Positions 1 to 9,336 of a stretch of 64,000 nucleotides of DNA are shown one piece after another. The translations under genes were made by a program, and so were the position numbers. The DNA is from Rhizobiaceae bacterium. GTDB lineage: Bacteria; Pseudomonadota; Alphaproteobacteria; Rhizobiales; Rhizobiaceae. The notes below the pieces were generated by a model that made no database searches, was not told where the DNA came from, and worked only from the letters and a program-made list of their open reading frames with translations. Numbering within the stretch: the first letter of the stretch is position 1; the number at the start of each line of letters is the position of its first letter. Where the stretch lies: positions 451,643 to 515,642 of the forward strand of contig JAMLJA010000001.1 in NCBI GenBank assembly GCA_023953905.1. Direction: 5' to 3'.

Positions 1-1
1 C

Positions 2-499
2 TTCGGCGACCCGATGGATCGTTCGGTGGACCTCGGAACCGTCGTGCACGAGCGCGCCGCAAAAATGTTCGAGGACCGGGTCCACATGGCTGCCGAGGCT
101 GGCGCTGAGATTCTCTACAATCCCGGCCGCCAGGGCGCGCTGCTGCCTCCCATCGTCGTGGATCGCGTGCCTCATGAATCCGAACTGGTAATGGAAGAGA
201 CCTTCGGGCCGATCGTCCCGATCATCCGTGCGCCCGATGATGACGACGCGTTGATCGCCTTGTCAAACTCGACGGCATTCGGGCTTTCCTCGGGTGTGTG
301 CACCAACGATTTCCGGCGCATGCAGAAATACATTGCCGGTCTTCACGTCGGCACGGTCAACATCTGGGAAGTGCCTGGCTACCGCATCGAGATGAGCCCG
401 TTCGGAGGCATCAAGGACAGCGGAAACGGCTACAAGGAAGGCATCATCGAGGCGATGAAGAGCTTTACCAACGTCAAGACATTCTCCCTGCCCTGGTGA
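2..499 (+). CDS. phnY: Phosphonoacetaldehyde dehydrogenase, C-terminal part (5' end outside window)
   Basis: The reading frame is open from the first bases and ends at TGA 497-499, so only the last ~165 residues of an aldehyde dehydrogenase are present. The catalytic cysteine lies upstream. Visible family features are [16 protein letters not shown] near the start, [11 protein letters not shown], and the tail [16 protein letters not shown] ending in TFSLPW, which match PhnY-type phosphonoacetaldehyde dehydrogenases. PhnY oxidises phosphonoacetaldehyde to phosphonoacetate with NAD+ in AEP degradation. The AEP transporter genes downstream support this over a general aldehyde dehydrogenase. The next gene starts 10 bases later, so they are probably cotranscribed. 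Substrate assignment is inferred from motifs and context. Confidence 0.85.
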   Translation, partial: FGDPMDRSVDLGTVVHERAAKMFEDRVHMAAEAGAEILYNPGRQGALLPPIVVDRVPHESELVMEETFGPIVPIIRAPDDDDALIALSNSTAFGLSSGVCTNDFRRMQKYIAGLHVGTVNIWEVPGYRIEMSPFGGIKDSGNGYKEGIIEAMKSFTNVKTFSLPW

Positions 500-509
500 A
501 ATCTGCGAC

Positions 510-1625
510 ATGACATTCGATCTCGCCGTTGTCGGAGCCGGCATCACTGGTCTGGCTCACGCACTTGCCGCGGCGAGACGCGGACTTCGCGTCGTTGTGA
601 TCGAGCGCGATGCGCGGGCCAACGGCGCATCGATCCGCAATTTCGGACTGGTGGTTGTCACCGGTCAGGAGCCCGGGATTTCTCTGCAGCGAGCCGAACG
701 CACCCGCGAAATCTGGCTTGAACTTGCCGATCAGGCTGGCGTTGAAATCCTGCATCGCGGCAAGCTTGTCGCCGCTCAAAGGCCGGAGGCGATGGCGCTG
801 CTTGAGGCGTTCAAGTCAGGACAGCACGGACAGCACTGCCGGCTGCTGACAGCCGATGAAGCAGTGGCGCATCAACCCGGCCTCGATCGTTCGAGCATCG
901 TCGGCGCTCTCCACAGCCCCTTCGAATTGCGCGTCGAATCAAGGGACGTCCTGCCAAGTCTGAGCCGTTACCTTTCAGAACGCTATGGCGTCGAATTTCG
1001 CACCAATGTCGCGGTCTCGTCCATCGAGCCACCCGTTGTCCAGACGAGCAGCGGGTCCGTGCAGGCGCACAAGGTCGTTGTGTGTCCGGGAGATGATCTC
1101 GCGACATTGTACCCCGAACGTATCGCCCAATATGGCGTGCGGCGTTGCAAGCTCCAGATGCTGCGGCTCGCTGACCCCGGCATGCGCCTCAACTCCGCGA
1201 TTGTCTCCGATCTCAGCCTGCTGCGCTATGAGGGATATGCCAACCTCGAAGAGGCAGGTGCTTTGAAGGCGCGGCTGCTTCACGAGCGGCCCCAGGCACT
1301 CGACAATGGAGTGCATCTGATCGTCGTGCAGAGCGCCGATGGCTCGCTTGTTGTTGGCGACTCCCACCACTACGACCAGACGCCCGATCCGTTCGCGTCT
1401 GATCAGGTCGACGATCTTATTCTGGCTGAATACGAAACGCTGTTCGGCGCGCGTCCCAAGGTCATTGCCCGTTGGACGGGAACCTATTCTTCTGCAACGG
1501 GTCAAGCGAGTTTCGCCGACTCGCCCCATGAGGATGTGCGCATCGCAATGGTTACCAGCGGGACCGGCGCAAGCACTGGTTTTGCTATCGGAGAAGAAAC
1601 TGTTTCCGATCTCTTCGGCTCTTGA
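510..1625 (+). CDS. FAD-dependent oxidoreductase of the phosphonate-cluster type (TIGR03364-like)
   Basis: A 371-residue DAO-fold amine oxidase. The N-terminal dinucleotide site VVGAGITGLAHALAAARRG (residues 8-26) is followed by the ERD acidic residue that binds FAD ribose. The middle part has the substrate-domain pattern of D-amino acid oxidase/glycine oxidase enzymes, and the C-terminus carries a TSGTGASTGFAIGEE FAD-contact loop. The protein sits between phnY and AEP transporter genes, the usual setting for this family. Enzymes of this kind are thought to oxidise N-substituted AEP or AEP itself to phosphonoacetaldehyde; that role is from family knowledge, not visible here. Start ATG 510 was chosen for the immediate Rossmann strand. 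Confidence 0.8.
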   Translation: MTFDLAVVGAGITGLAHALAAARRGLRVVVIERDARANGASIRNFGLVVVTGQEPGISLQRAERTREIWLELADQAGVEILHRGKLVAAQRPEAMALLEAFKSGQHGQHCRLLTADEAVAHQPGLDRSSIVGALHSPFELRVESRDVLPSLSRYLSERYGVEFRTNVAVSSIEPPVVQTSSGSVQAHKVVVCPGDDLATLYPERIAQYGVRRCKLQMLRLADPGMRLNSAIVSDLSLLRYEGYANLEEAGALKARLLHERPQALDNGVHLIVVQSADGSLVVGDSHHYDQTPDPFASDQVDDLILAEYETLFGARPKVIARWTGTYSSATGQASFADSPHEDVRIAMVTSGTGASTGFAIGEETVSDLFGS

Positions 1626-1637
1626 TGTCGGGCTAAA

Positions 1638-2474
1638 TTGTCAACGACCGCCCTCTCAATCGTCCTGTTCTGCGCACTCCTTCACGCGAGTTGGAACGCG
1701 CTTGTAAAAGCCGCCAAGGATCGGGCGCTGTCATTGGCGGCACTGTCCGCCACACACGCCGTGGTCGGCATTGGGCTGATCGCGATCTCGGATCCTCCGG
1801 CGATGGCCAGTTGGCCGTCGATCGTGGCATCTACTGTTATCCACTACGCCTATTATGGCCTGCTGTTCAGCGCTTACCGGCTCGGTGATCTGAGCCAGGT
1901 CTACCCGATCTCCCGCGGCATGGCTCCGGCGCTGGTTGCGCTGGGTACTTTTCTTATCATCGGCGAATCCCTGAGCATGGAAGGCTGGATCGGCCTTGGG
2001 CTGGTCTGCATCGGCATTGGCACCCTAGCCTTTCAACGCGGCGCCGTGCACGCGGATCGCAAGGCCATTGGCGTCGCGGCGTTGCTCGGACTGAGCATCG
2101 CAGGCTATTCGATCGCGGACGGCGTGGGCGTGCGCTTTTCCGAAAGCCCGACGGGATACATTGGTTGGCTGTTCCTTCTGGAAGCGCCTGTTCCATTGGC
2201 AGTGGTTTGGTACCGACGCTCTCTCCGAGGGCCCATAGACTGGCACGTTGTCTCGATGGGCATTGTCGGCGGTCTGTTCTCCGTCGTTGCCTATGGGCTC
2301 GTCCTCTATGCGAAAACGATCGCGCCGATCGCCGCGGTTTCGGCGGTGCGCGAATCCAGTGTCATCATCGCGTCACTCATTGGCATTCTATTGTTCAAGG
2401 AGAGGCCTTGGCAGGGGCGTGTCATTGCATCGATCGTCGTCGCCACGGGCGTTATCGTCCTTGCTGCCGGCTAG
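1638..2474 (+). CDS. EamA/DMT-family transporter
   Basis: A 278-residue integral membrane protein with about ten hydrophobic helices in two similar halves, the drug/metabolite transporter layout. The first half includes HASWNALVKAAKD and YPISRGMAP; the second half ends in SSVIIASLIGILLFKERPW, the conserved end of an EamA repeat. The only start in the right place is TTG 1638, because the ATG at 1624 runs into a stop after three codons. The gene lies 12 bases after the amine oxidase, so it is probably in the same transcript. In a phosphonate locus it might export a toxic intermediate or import a phosphonate; direction and substrate cannot be read from the sequence. Confidence 0.8.
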   Translation: MSTTALSIVLFCALLHASWNALVKAAKDRALSLAALSATHAVVGIGLIAISDPPAMASWPSIVASTVIHYAYYGLLFSAYRLGDLSQVYPISRGMAPALVALGTFLIIGESLSMEGWIGLGLVCIGIGTLAFQRGAVHADRKAIGVAALLGLSIAGYSIADGVGVRFSESPTGYIGWLFLLEAPVPLAVVWYRRSLRGPIDWHVVSMGIVGGLFSVVAYGLVLYAKTIAPIAAVSAVRESSVIIASLIGILLFKERPWQGRVIASIVVATGVIVLAAG

Positions 2475-2513
2475 TCCGATCGCGACATATCGTTCCTAGT
2501 GATAGCGTCATAG

Positions 2514-2534
2514 GATAAATAGATTTTACTTATC
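2514..2534. promoter_or_regulatory. Possible operator upstream of the AEP transporter
   Basis: The 181-base gap before the binding-protein gene contains GATAA, 11 bases, then TTATC, an imperfect 21-base palindrome in an AT-rich patch. It could be a regulator site for the transporter promoter. No convincing -35/-10 pair was found beside it, so this is only a suggestion. Confidence 0.25.
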
Positions 2535-2655
2535 GCAATCACCATACGACCATTCGTAGACAGACGATATTGACCGGAAAAATGTCCGGCGCGCGGGCCA
2601 AAGAGCACAATCGTTTCGATGCATCGCAGATTGTATCAATAAGGGGAACCAGATC

Positions 2656-3678
2656 ATGAAGTCATCCACCTCACTCATCGTCGCTGCGTTCGCGGCGACA
2701 CTTACGGCATCAGCCGCCTTCGCCGAGACGACCTTGACGGTCTACACCTCAGTCGAGGCCGTCGATCTCGACCGTTACAAACAGACCTTCGAAGCCGCCA
2801 ATCCCGACATCAAGATCAACTGGGTGCGCGACTCCACTGGCGTCATGACCGCCAAGCTGCTCGCCGAGAAGAACAATCCTCAAGCAGACGTAGTCTGGGG
2901 AGTAGCCGCCACCTCGCTGCTCCTGCTCAAGGGTGAGGACATGCTCGAGCCCTACGCTCCGGCTGGCGTCGAAAAGCTCGATCCGAAATTCGTCGATTCC
3001 GCCACGCCGCCAAGCTGGGTCGGCATGGACGCGTATGTTGCCGCGCTTTGCTACAACACCGTCGAAGCCGAAAAGCTCGGCCTGACGCCTCCGACCAGTT
3101 GGGCTGATCTCACAAAACCCGAATACAAGGGCCATGTGGTCATGCCGAACCCGAATTCGTCGGGCACAGGGTTTCTGAACGTCTCGGCCTGGATCCAGAT
3201 GATGGGCGAGGACGCGGCGTGGAAATATATGGACGGCCTGCACGAGAACATCGCCGCCTACACGCATTCCGGCTCCAAGCCGTGCAAGATGGCGGCGGCC
3301 GGAGAGACAGTCATCGGCGTCTCGTTCGAATTCCCCGGAGCGAAGGCAAAGACGAGCGGCGCCCCGATCGACATCATCTTCCCCTCGGAAGGTTCCGGCT
3401 GGGAAGCTGAGGCTACCGCAATCATCGCTGGCACCCCCAATCTCGAAGCGGCTCAAAAGCTGGTCGACTGGTCGATCACCAAGGAAGCCAACGAGATGTA
3501 CAATGTCGGCTATGCCGTCGTTGCTTACCCCGGCATCGCAAAGCCGGTGGAGAACCTGCCGGACGACGTCGCGTCCAAGATGATCAAGAACGACTTCGAA
3601 TGGGCTGCTAACCATCGTGTCGAGATTCTTGCCGAATGGGCTAAGCGTTACGACGGCAAGTCGGAGCCCAAGAACTGA
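2656..3678 (+). CDS. 2-aminoethylphosphonate ABC transporter, periplasmic binding protein (PhnS2-like)
   Basis: A 340-residue protein with a clear Sec signal peptide (KSSTSLIVAAFAATLTASAAFA, cut before ETTLTVYTS). The mature part opens with the LTVYTSVEAxDLDRYKQTFE pattern of iron/AEP-type extracellular binding proteins. It contains NPNSSGTGFLNVSAW and a C-terminal lobe ending WAKRYDGKSEPKN. The start ATG 2656 is preceded by AAGGGGA. The product should bind AEP in the periplasm and deliver it to the permease encoded at 4936. Ligand identity rests on the neighbours (phnY, fused PhnU2-like permease); the fold alone would also fit ferric-iron binding proteins. Confidence 0.82.
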   Translation: MKSSTSLIVAAFAATLTASAAFAETTLTVYTSVEAVDLDRYKQTFEAANPDIKINWVRDSTGVMTAKLLAEKNNPQADVVWGVAATSLLLLKGEDMLEPYAPAGVEKLDPKFVDSATPPSWVGMDAYVAALCYNTVEAEKLGLTPPTSWADLTKPEYKGHVVMPNPNSSGTGFLNVSAWIQMMGEDAAWKYMDGLHENIAAYTHSGSKPCKMAAAGETVIGVSFEFPGAKAKTSGAPIDIIFPSEGSGWEAEATAIIAGTPNLEAAQKLVDWSITKEANEMYNVGYAVVAYPGIAKPVENLPDDVASKMIKNDFEWAANHRVEILAEWAKRYDGKSEPKN

Positions 3679-3697
3679 TATAGCCTTGAGCGTCAGC

Positions 3698-3721
3698 GGG
3701 TGCCGTTTGCAAACGGCACCC
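3698..3721 (+). terminator. Perfect 24-base palindrome between binding-protein and ATPase genes
   Basis: Nineteen bases after the binding-protein stop lies a perfect palindrome with arms GGGTGCCGTT and AACGGCACCC and TGCA in the middle. As RNA it gives a 10-bp stem with a 4-base loop. There is no T run after it, so it is more likely an mRNA-stabilising or attenuating hairpin that keeps binding protein in excess over ATPase and permease than a full terminator. Confidence 0.6.
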
Positions 3722-3824
3722 AGATGGAAATTCGGTGGGTCGCAACTCGCCGGATCCGAACGGATATGTCATGAAACACGAGAGCATTTCCCGACGCGCG
3801 GCCATTCCGCTCGGAGCAAATGGT

Positions 3825-4934
3825 ATGGATGAAACTGCTGCCGACCCGGCCTATCTGCAGATCGAGAATCTGTGGAAATCATTCGGCGACTTCATCGCCC
3901 TGCGCGATATCTCGCTGTCGATCAACGAGGGAGAGTTCGTCTGCTTCCTTGGACCGTCCGGCTGTGGCAAGACCACTCTGCTGCGTGCCATCGCAGGTCT
4001 CGATCTTCAATCGCGCGGAACAATCAGGCAGGCTGACCAGGACATATCGACCTTGCCGCCGTCGCGCCGCGACTACGGGATCGTCTTCCAGTCTTACGCC
4101 CTGTTTCCCAACCTGACGATCGAGAAGAACATCGCGTTCGGTCTCGAGAACACCAAGCGTCCCCGCGCCGAAATCAAGGAGCGCGTCAACGAACTGCTCG
4201 CGCTGGTGGGACTATCCGAGCAGGCAAAGAAATATCCCGCGCAGCTTTCGGGCGGTCAGCAACAACGCATTGCGCTAGCCCGCGCAATGGCAATTTCTCC
4301 GGGCCTGCTCCTGCTTGATGAACCCCTGTCGGCGCTCGACGCGAAAGTCCGAGTGCATCTTCGCCACGAGATCAAGGAGCTGCAGCGCAAGCTCGGCGTG
4401 ACGACGATCATGGTTACCCATGACCAGGAAGAAGCGCTTTCCATGGCCGATCGCATCGTCGTGATGAATCACGGCGTGATCGAACAGATCGGAACACCGA
4501 CCGAGGTTTACAGTCATCCCAGAACGCTGTTCGTCGCTGATTTTATTGGGGAGACCAACCAGCTTCCCGCGAAGATCGCCAGCGCGTCGAGCATCACGTT
4601 CGAGGGGACCGACCTCCCCTGCGCGGAGCACGACATCGCAGTCGGAACCGAAGTGGTCGCCGTCATCCGCCCGGTCGACATTATCCCACACGGGCCGGGC
4701 GCAGAGGCTGCGAATGCCGCTACCCCCGCAAATCTGATCGATGCCGACATCAAGGAAATGGAATTTCTTGGCTCGTTCTGGCGCACGCACCTTGCCTCGC
4801 CCCGTTTCGGCGCACGCTCGCTCGTGGCCGATTTTTCCATTAATGCCGTGAGGCGCCTCGAAATCCGCGTTGGCGGCGCAATGAGGGTCGAACTGCCCCA
4901 GAACCGGCTGCTCGTTTTTCCCAAGGCCAAGTGA
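3825..4934 (+). CDS. 2-aminoethylphosphonate ABC transporter, ATP-binding protein (PhnT2-like)
   Basis: A 369-residue CUT1/PotA-like ATPase that powers the AEP importer. It has Walker A GPSGCGKT (residues 43-50), Q-loop VFQSYALFPNLT, signature LSGGQQQR, Walker B LLLLDEPLSALD and H-loop THDQEEA, all intact. The last ~120 residues form a TOBE-type domain. The frame is open further upstream (GTG 3735, ATG 3771). ATG 3825 was chosen because GGAG lies 8 bases before it and family members start just ahead of the first beta strand. The permease gene begins one base after its stop, so translation is coupled. Confidence 0.85.
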   Translation: MDETAADPAYLQIENLWKSFGDFIALRDISLSINEGEFVCFLGPSGCGKTTLLRAIAGLDLQSRGTIRQADQDISTLPPSRRDYGIVFQSYALFPNLTIEKNIAFGLENTKRPRAEIKERVNELLALVGLSEQAKKYPAQLSGGQQQRIALARAMAISPGLLLLDEPLSALDAKVRVHLRHEIKELQRKLGVTTIMVTHDQEEALSMADRIVVMNHGVIEQIGTPTEVYSHPRTLFVADFIGETNQLPAKIASASSITFEGTDLPCAEHDIAVGTEVVAVIRPVDIIPHGPGAEAANAATPANLIDADIKEMEFLGSFWRTHLASPRFGARSLVADFSINAVRRLEIRVGGAMRVELPQNRLLVFPKAK

Positions 4935-4935
4935 G

Positions 4936-6948
4936 ATGACCGCCACCGCGCTTTCCCTGCCCGCGGGGTCGACGCCGCGTCAATCGATCTCGCGCGACGA
5001 CCTCGTCAAACGCGGCTTGATGGTCGCGATCTCGCTCTATCTGATCTTGTCGCTGGCAGCACCTCTCTATGTGATGCTGTCGAAGTCCGTCTCGACCTAT
5101 CGGTTCGACCTGTCGCAATACGAATTCCAGGTCAGCGACGAGACCGCCACGACGTGGAGCGAACCGAAAACGGCAGCAATGCTGAACGAGGAAAACGCGT
5201 CCCTCACCCCCCAGGATCTCCATGCCGGATCCGACAGTCGGTTGGCGGCAACCAGCTTTTTTCCAGATTTCTCATTCCGCAGCCCGGTAAAATACCGGAT
5301 GCGGGGCACAGTCGATGAAGTGCGATGGCTGGTTGGATCAAATCCCGGCGGCGGTACTGAGTGGCAGGAATTCGATTCCAATACCTTCCGCCGGATTGTG
5401 CTTCGCCCTACCCAATCCTATGGGCTGGACAACTTCGTCACCTATTTCTCGACACCGTCGCTCTCGATCGCAATCAAAAACTCGACGCTGATGGCGACGA
5501 TCAGCACAGTGATCACCATCGCTGTGGCATTCGCGCTCGCTTACGCGCTGAACCGGAGCAACATGCCGTTCAAAGGTCTGTTCCGGCTCCTGACGACGAT
5601 TCCGATTCTCGTGCCATCGCTACTTCCCGGCATCGCGCTCGTCTATCTGTTCGGAAATCAGGGCCTGCTGAAGCCGCTGATGATGGGCTATTCGATCTAT
5701 GGACCAATCGGCATCGTCATCGGCTCGGTGTTCTTCACCTTACCCCACGCGTTCCTGATTATTTCGACTGCCCTCGCCGTCGCTGACGGGCGACACTATG
5801 AAGCTGCCGCCTCACTTCGCGCCTCCAAATGGCGAACATTCTGGGTTGTCACTGTACCTGGCGCCCGTTTCGGCGTCATCTCGGCGATGTTCGTGGTGTT
5901 CACACTGGTGATCACCGATTTCGGCCTGCCGAAGGTTATTGGCGGGCAGTACAACATGCTCGCCGTCGACATCTACAAGCAGGTCATCGGCCAGCAGAAT
6001 TTCGAGATGGGCGCGGTGGTCTCGGTCATCCTGCTGCTGCCGGCCATTATCGCTTTCACTGTCGACCGGATCATCCAGCGCAAGCAGGTAGCGCTGTTGT
6101 CGGCACGCTCGGTTCCCTATGCTCCCCCACCGAACCGGCGTTTCGACATGATCTGCCTCGCGTGGTGCAGCGTGGTGGCGATATTCCTGGTCGGCATTAT
6201 CGGCATTTGCCAGTTCGCGGCCCTGGTGAAGCTCTGGCCCTACGACATGAGCCTCAGCCTCAAGAACTATGCCTTCGACCTGATGGATGGAGGCGGCTGG
6301 GCGTCATATGGCAATTCGATCAAGCTTGGCCTTCTGACTGCCTTTTTCGGCACGGCCGTCGTCTTCGCCGGTGCCTATATGGTGGAGAAGACAGAAGGAT
6401 TTTCAGCCGGTCGCGCGACCTTCCATTTCCTCGCCATGCTGCCCATGGCAGTGCCCGGAATGGTGCTGGGACTGGCCTATATCTTCTTCTTCAACAACCC
6501 GGCAAATCCACTCAACTCGATCTACGGCACGATGGCGATACTCGTCGTCTGCACCGTGACGCACTTCTATACGGTGTCGCATCTCACTGCGCTGACGGCG
6601 CTAAAACAGATGGACGCGGAGTTCGAACCTGTTGCGGCTTCGCTGAAGCAGCCATTCCACAAGCTGTTCTTTCGCGTCACGGTCCCGGTGTGCCTGCCTG
6701 CAATTCTCGACATTTCGATCTACCTGTTCGTCAACGCCATGACGACGGTATCCGCTGTCGTGTTTCTCTATTCGACACACACGCAGCTTGCCTCAGTGGC
6801 CGTCCTCAACATGGATGATGCAGGCGACATCGCGCCAGCCGCGGCCATGGGCATGATGATATTCTATACGAATGTGGCTGCCCGCCTCGTCCATGCGGGC
6901 GTGTCCCGAGGGCTGCTTGCGCGAACCCAGGCATGGCGCGGCAGATAG
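4936..6948 (+). CDS. AEP ABC transporter permease, two permease domains fused (PhnU2-like)
   Basis: A 670-residue inner-membrane protein with two BPD_transp_1 domains in one chain, so one polypeptide supplies both halves of the channel. EAA loops that dock on the ATPase are visible near residues 289-310 (HYEAAASLRASKWRTF) and 560-585 (EFEPVAASLKQPFHKLF). After the first helix (about 27-48) there is a long hydrophilic segment, residues 50-170, before the second helix near 185. This should be a periplasmic domain and makes the protein longer than the ~550 residues usual for fused AEP permeases. It is the last gene of the operon; the next gene is convergent. Confidence 0.82.
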   Translation: MTATALSLPAGSTPRQSISRDDLVKRGLMVAISLYLILSLAAPLYVMLSKSVSTYRFDLSQYEFQVSDETATTWSEPKTAAMLNEENASLTPQDLHAGSDSRLAATSFFPDFSFRSPVKYRMRGTVDEVRWLVGSNPGGGTEWQEFDSNTFRRIVLRPTQSYGLDNFVTYFSTPSLSIAIKNSTLMATISTVITIAVAFALAYALNRSNMPFKGLFRLLTTIPILVPSLLPGIALVYLFGNQGLLKPLMMGYSIYGPIGIVIGSVFFTLPHAFLIISTALAVADGRHYEAAASLRASKWRTFWVVTVPGARFGVISAMFVVFTLVITDFGLPKVIGGQYNMLAVDIYKQVIGQQNFEMGAVVSVILLLPAIIAFTVDRIIQRKQVALLSARSVPYAPPPNRRFDMICLAWCSVVAIFLVGIIGICQFAALVKLWPYDMSLSLKNYAFDLMDGGGWASYGNSIKLGLLTAFFGTAVVFAGAYMVEKTEGFSAGRATFHFLAMLPMAVPGMVLGLAYIFFFNNPANPLNSIYGTMAILVVCTVTHFYTVSHLTALTALKQMDAEFEPVAASLKQPFHKLFFRVTVPVCLPAILDISIYLFVNAMTTVSAVVFLYSTHTQLASVAVLNMDDAGDIAPAAAMGMMIFYTNVAARLVHAGVSRGLLARTQAWRGR

Positions 6949-6970
6949 ACAGGCTCGATATCTCCACTCG

Positions 6971-9217
6971 TTAACTTACGAAACCGTCGACCTTGTTTGC
7001 TTGCCAGATGCCGTCCCAGTCGCCTTCGGGAGGCGTTTGCATGAACTGCGCACAACGGTTCACAAAGAGTGCCGTCAGTTTGGAGAGCCCCATCGTCGAC
7101 GCGGCAGCAGCCAGTGCACTGAACTCGTCTTTTGCGCGCGGCCATTCCTGATGCCGGTAGCTTTCCAGCGCCTCTGCGAAAGCGTCTATAAAGGACTTCG
7201 TCGCCGGATCGTGCTTTAGCTCTTCTCCACCCAGTATCGTCCATATGCGCTCGGGATGGCGACGGCCCTTCACCCGCACAGAATCCACCTCCATCACGGT
7301 CAGATGCTGCGCCCCATGTCTGAAGGTCGCCTCGGAAATCAGCGACGTGACGCCGTAGTGCACAGTCAGGCTCTCAAGGCGCGATGCCAGATTGACCGCG
7401 TCGCCCAGCGCTGAGTAGTCAAAACGCATCCGCGAACCCATATTGCCGATGATGGCGGTACCCGTCGCGATGCCGATGCCTAACCTGAGCAACTCGGGCG
7501 CCTCGGTGGCGCCGCGGGCGACAGCCTCGGCTGCGCGCGTGTCGTTTAGATTTGCCAATCGCGCAACCATCTGGAGCGATGCCTCACAGGCGTGGCGACT
7601 GTGATCGGGGTTGTCGAGCGGTGCGTTCCAGAATGCCATGATGGCATCGCCCATATACTTGTCGATCGTGCCCGACCGCTCCGTGATGGCGTCAGAGAGC
7701 GGCGTCAGAAGACGGTTCATGAGTTCGATGAGTTCGGCTGGATTGTCGCGATACCCTTCCGCGATTCCGGTGAATCCGCGAACGTCGCTGAACAGAACCG
7801 TGAGTTCGCGGGTTTCCCCGCCCAGCTTGAGCTGTTCCGGCTCGCGCGCCAGCCTTTCGACAAGACTTGGCGAGAGATAGTGGCTGAAGGCCTGTCGCAC
7901 GCGATTGCGCTCGCGCTCGGTGTGAAAATACAGAAAACCGGACCCGAAGATGTAGACCGCAGTCAGTCCGATCACCGGAAAAGTGGGGTCGAGCAGCACG
8001 CCAAACCGCAGGTAGCCAAGCCATGCCACGCCCAGCACGATGGCAACGGCCAGACCCCCTGCCAGGGCGGCGGTGAATGCGCCCGCATAGTAGATGAGAG
8101 CTGCGAGGGCGACGCTGCCCGTGACCGTCGCCACAATTTCCAGTCCCGTCGAATAGTCCGGGCGGCGCAGATAGTTCTCCTGCATCAACTGTTCGATCGC
8201 CTGCGCATGAACCTCGACGCCGGGCATGATGGCTTCCAGCGGCGTCGCCCTCAGATCGAAAAGGCCAGCGACGCTTGTGCCCACGAGCGCAATGCGTCCC
8301 GCAAGCTCCTCCGGCTTGGCGGTTCCATCGAGTATCGAAGCCGCCGAAATGTAGCGGTCCGGGCGATGATGTGTGAACGCGACCCAGACCTGTCCGTTTC
8401 GATCCGTCGGAATTCGATGCCGGCCGATGCGCACGGAGGTGATGCCACTTTCGACCCCGCTTCCCTCCGCACTGGCAGTCGAGGACCGCACCAGAATTGT
8501 CTTTGTGTTTTCGGCGAGGCGCAGCGTCTCGGCAACGAGCGAAGGGTAAAACTCGGTGCCGAACCGCGTGATCATCGGCACCTTGCGCACGATCTGATCC
8601 GACTCCGGAAACCAGTTGAGTGCGCCGATGCCATGAGCAGCTTCGTTGAGCATTGGCAGATTGAGCGTTGCCGTCGGAAAGGTTGGAACATGTCGCGACG
8701 GGTCCGTGCCCAGCAGGGCGAAAGCAGCCGGAGATCCCGGAATGACCGCTCCCGATCCGCCTCGGCCTATCGCGCCAAGGATAACGTCATGGGCGCGTAA
8801 GGCATTGGCAAACTTTTCGTCGCCGGACTGCTGCTTCGGCAATTGGTCAAGGACAGCCCGCGCGTCAGGCTGGTCATCGAATTCCTTGTAGAGCGCGGAC
8901 AGCGGATCGGGTTCAGGATCGGGAAACACAAAGTCGAAGGCGACGACCGAAACGCCCAGAGCTCCGAGCCTGTCGACAAGCGTTCCAAGCAGTTCCCGCG
9001 GCCACGGCCAACGTCCATAGGTTGCCAGCGACCGCTGATCGATATCGACGATACGTACCGGATAGGAAGGATCGATTTCGCGCGAAGACAACCGCTGGAA
9101 CATGTCGAATGCCAGAAAGCGCAGCCTTATCAATGGGTCCGGATCGGCAAAGCGCACGCCGGCGACAACCAGAAGTATTGTCGCGATCGCGATCAAATAT
9201 GTGAGGCGCGCGTTCAA
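6971..9217 (-). CDS. CHASE2-domain adenylate cyclase
   Basis: A 748-residue membrane sensor. An N-terminal anchor (5-22) is followed by a periplasmic CHASE2 domain (about 25-345; IVDIDQRSLATYGRWPWPR is typical). Three more membrane helices lie at about 358-430, then a class III cyclase domain (468-660). Metal ligands are D478 in FSDVRGFT and D522-524 in DKYMGDAIMAF. K520 and D606 (LGDAVNLASR) are the lysine/aspartate pair that reads adenine, so it should make cAMP rather than cGMP. A ~90-residue tail follows. The start is TTG 9217 with no strong ribosome site, so the true N-terminus is uncertain. It diverges from the FecR-domain gene, a common pairing. The signal sensed is unknown. Confidence 0.85.
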   Translation of the reverse strand: MNARLTYLIAIATILLVVAGVRFADPDPLIRLRFLAFDMFQRLSSREIDPSYPVRIVDIDQRSLATYGRWPWPRELLGTLVDRLGALGVSVVAFDFVFPDPEPDPLSALYKEFDDQPDARAVLDQLPKQQSGDEKFANALRAHDVILGAIGRGGSGAVIPGSPAAFALLGTDPSRHVPTFPTATLNLPMLNEAAHGIGALNWFPESDQIVRKVPMITRFGTEFYPSLVAETLRLAENTKTILVRSSTASAEGSGVESGITSVRIGRHRIPTDRNGQVWVAFTHHRPDRYISAASILDGTAKPEELAGRIALVGTSVAGLFDLRATPLEAIMPGVEVHAQAIEQLMQENYLRRPDYSTGLEIVATVTGSVALAALIYYAGAFTAALAGGLAVAIVLGVAWLGYLRFGVLLDPTFPVIGLTAVYIFGSGFLYFHTERERNRVRQAFSHYLSPSLVERLAREPEQLKLGGETRELTVLFSDVRGFTGIAEGYRDNPAELIELMNRLLTPLSDAITERSGTIDKYMGDAIMAFWNAPLDNPDHSRHACEASLQMVARLANLNDTRAAEAVARGATEAPELLRLGIGIATGTAIIGNMGSRMRFDYSALGDAVNLASRLESLTVHYGVTSLISEATFRHGAQHLTVMEVDSVRVKGRRHPERIWTILGGEELKHDPATKSFIDAFAEALESYRHQEWPRAKDEFSALAAAASTMGLSKLTALFVNRCAQFMQTPPEGDWDGIWQANKVDGFVS

Positions 9218-9336
9218 ATTGAGAACCCATTCGCTATTGCGCCGACTTCGACGACTTTAAAATGTGTCTAAAAGCCTACTCTATCTCGACTGCCTCGTTC
9301 GTGCTATAAGGAAGAATCCAACTGGGGTGGTAGGCT

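Noticed and set aside
7592..8800. Long plus-strand frame (402 codons) opposite the adenylate cyclase
   Set aside because: Arginine/histidine-rich translation with no motif; shadow of the cyclase gene in high-GC DNA.
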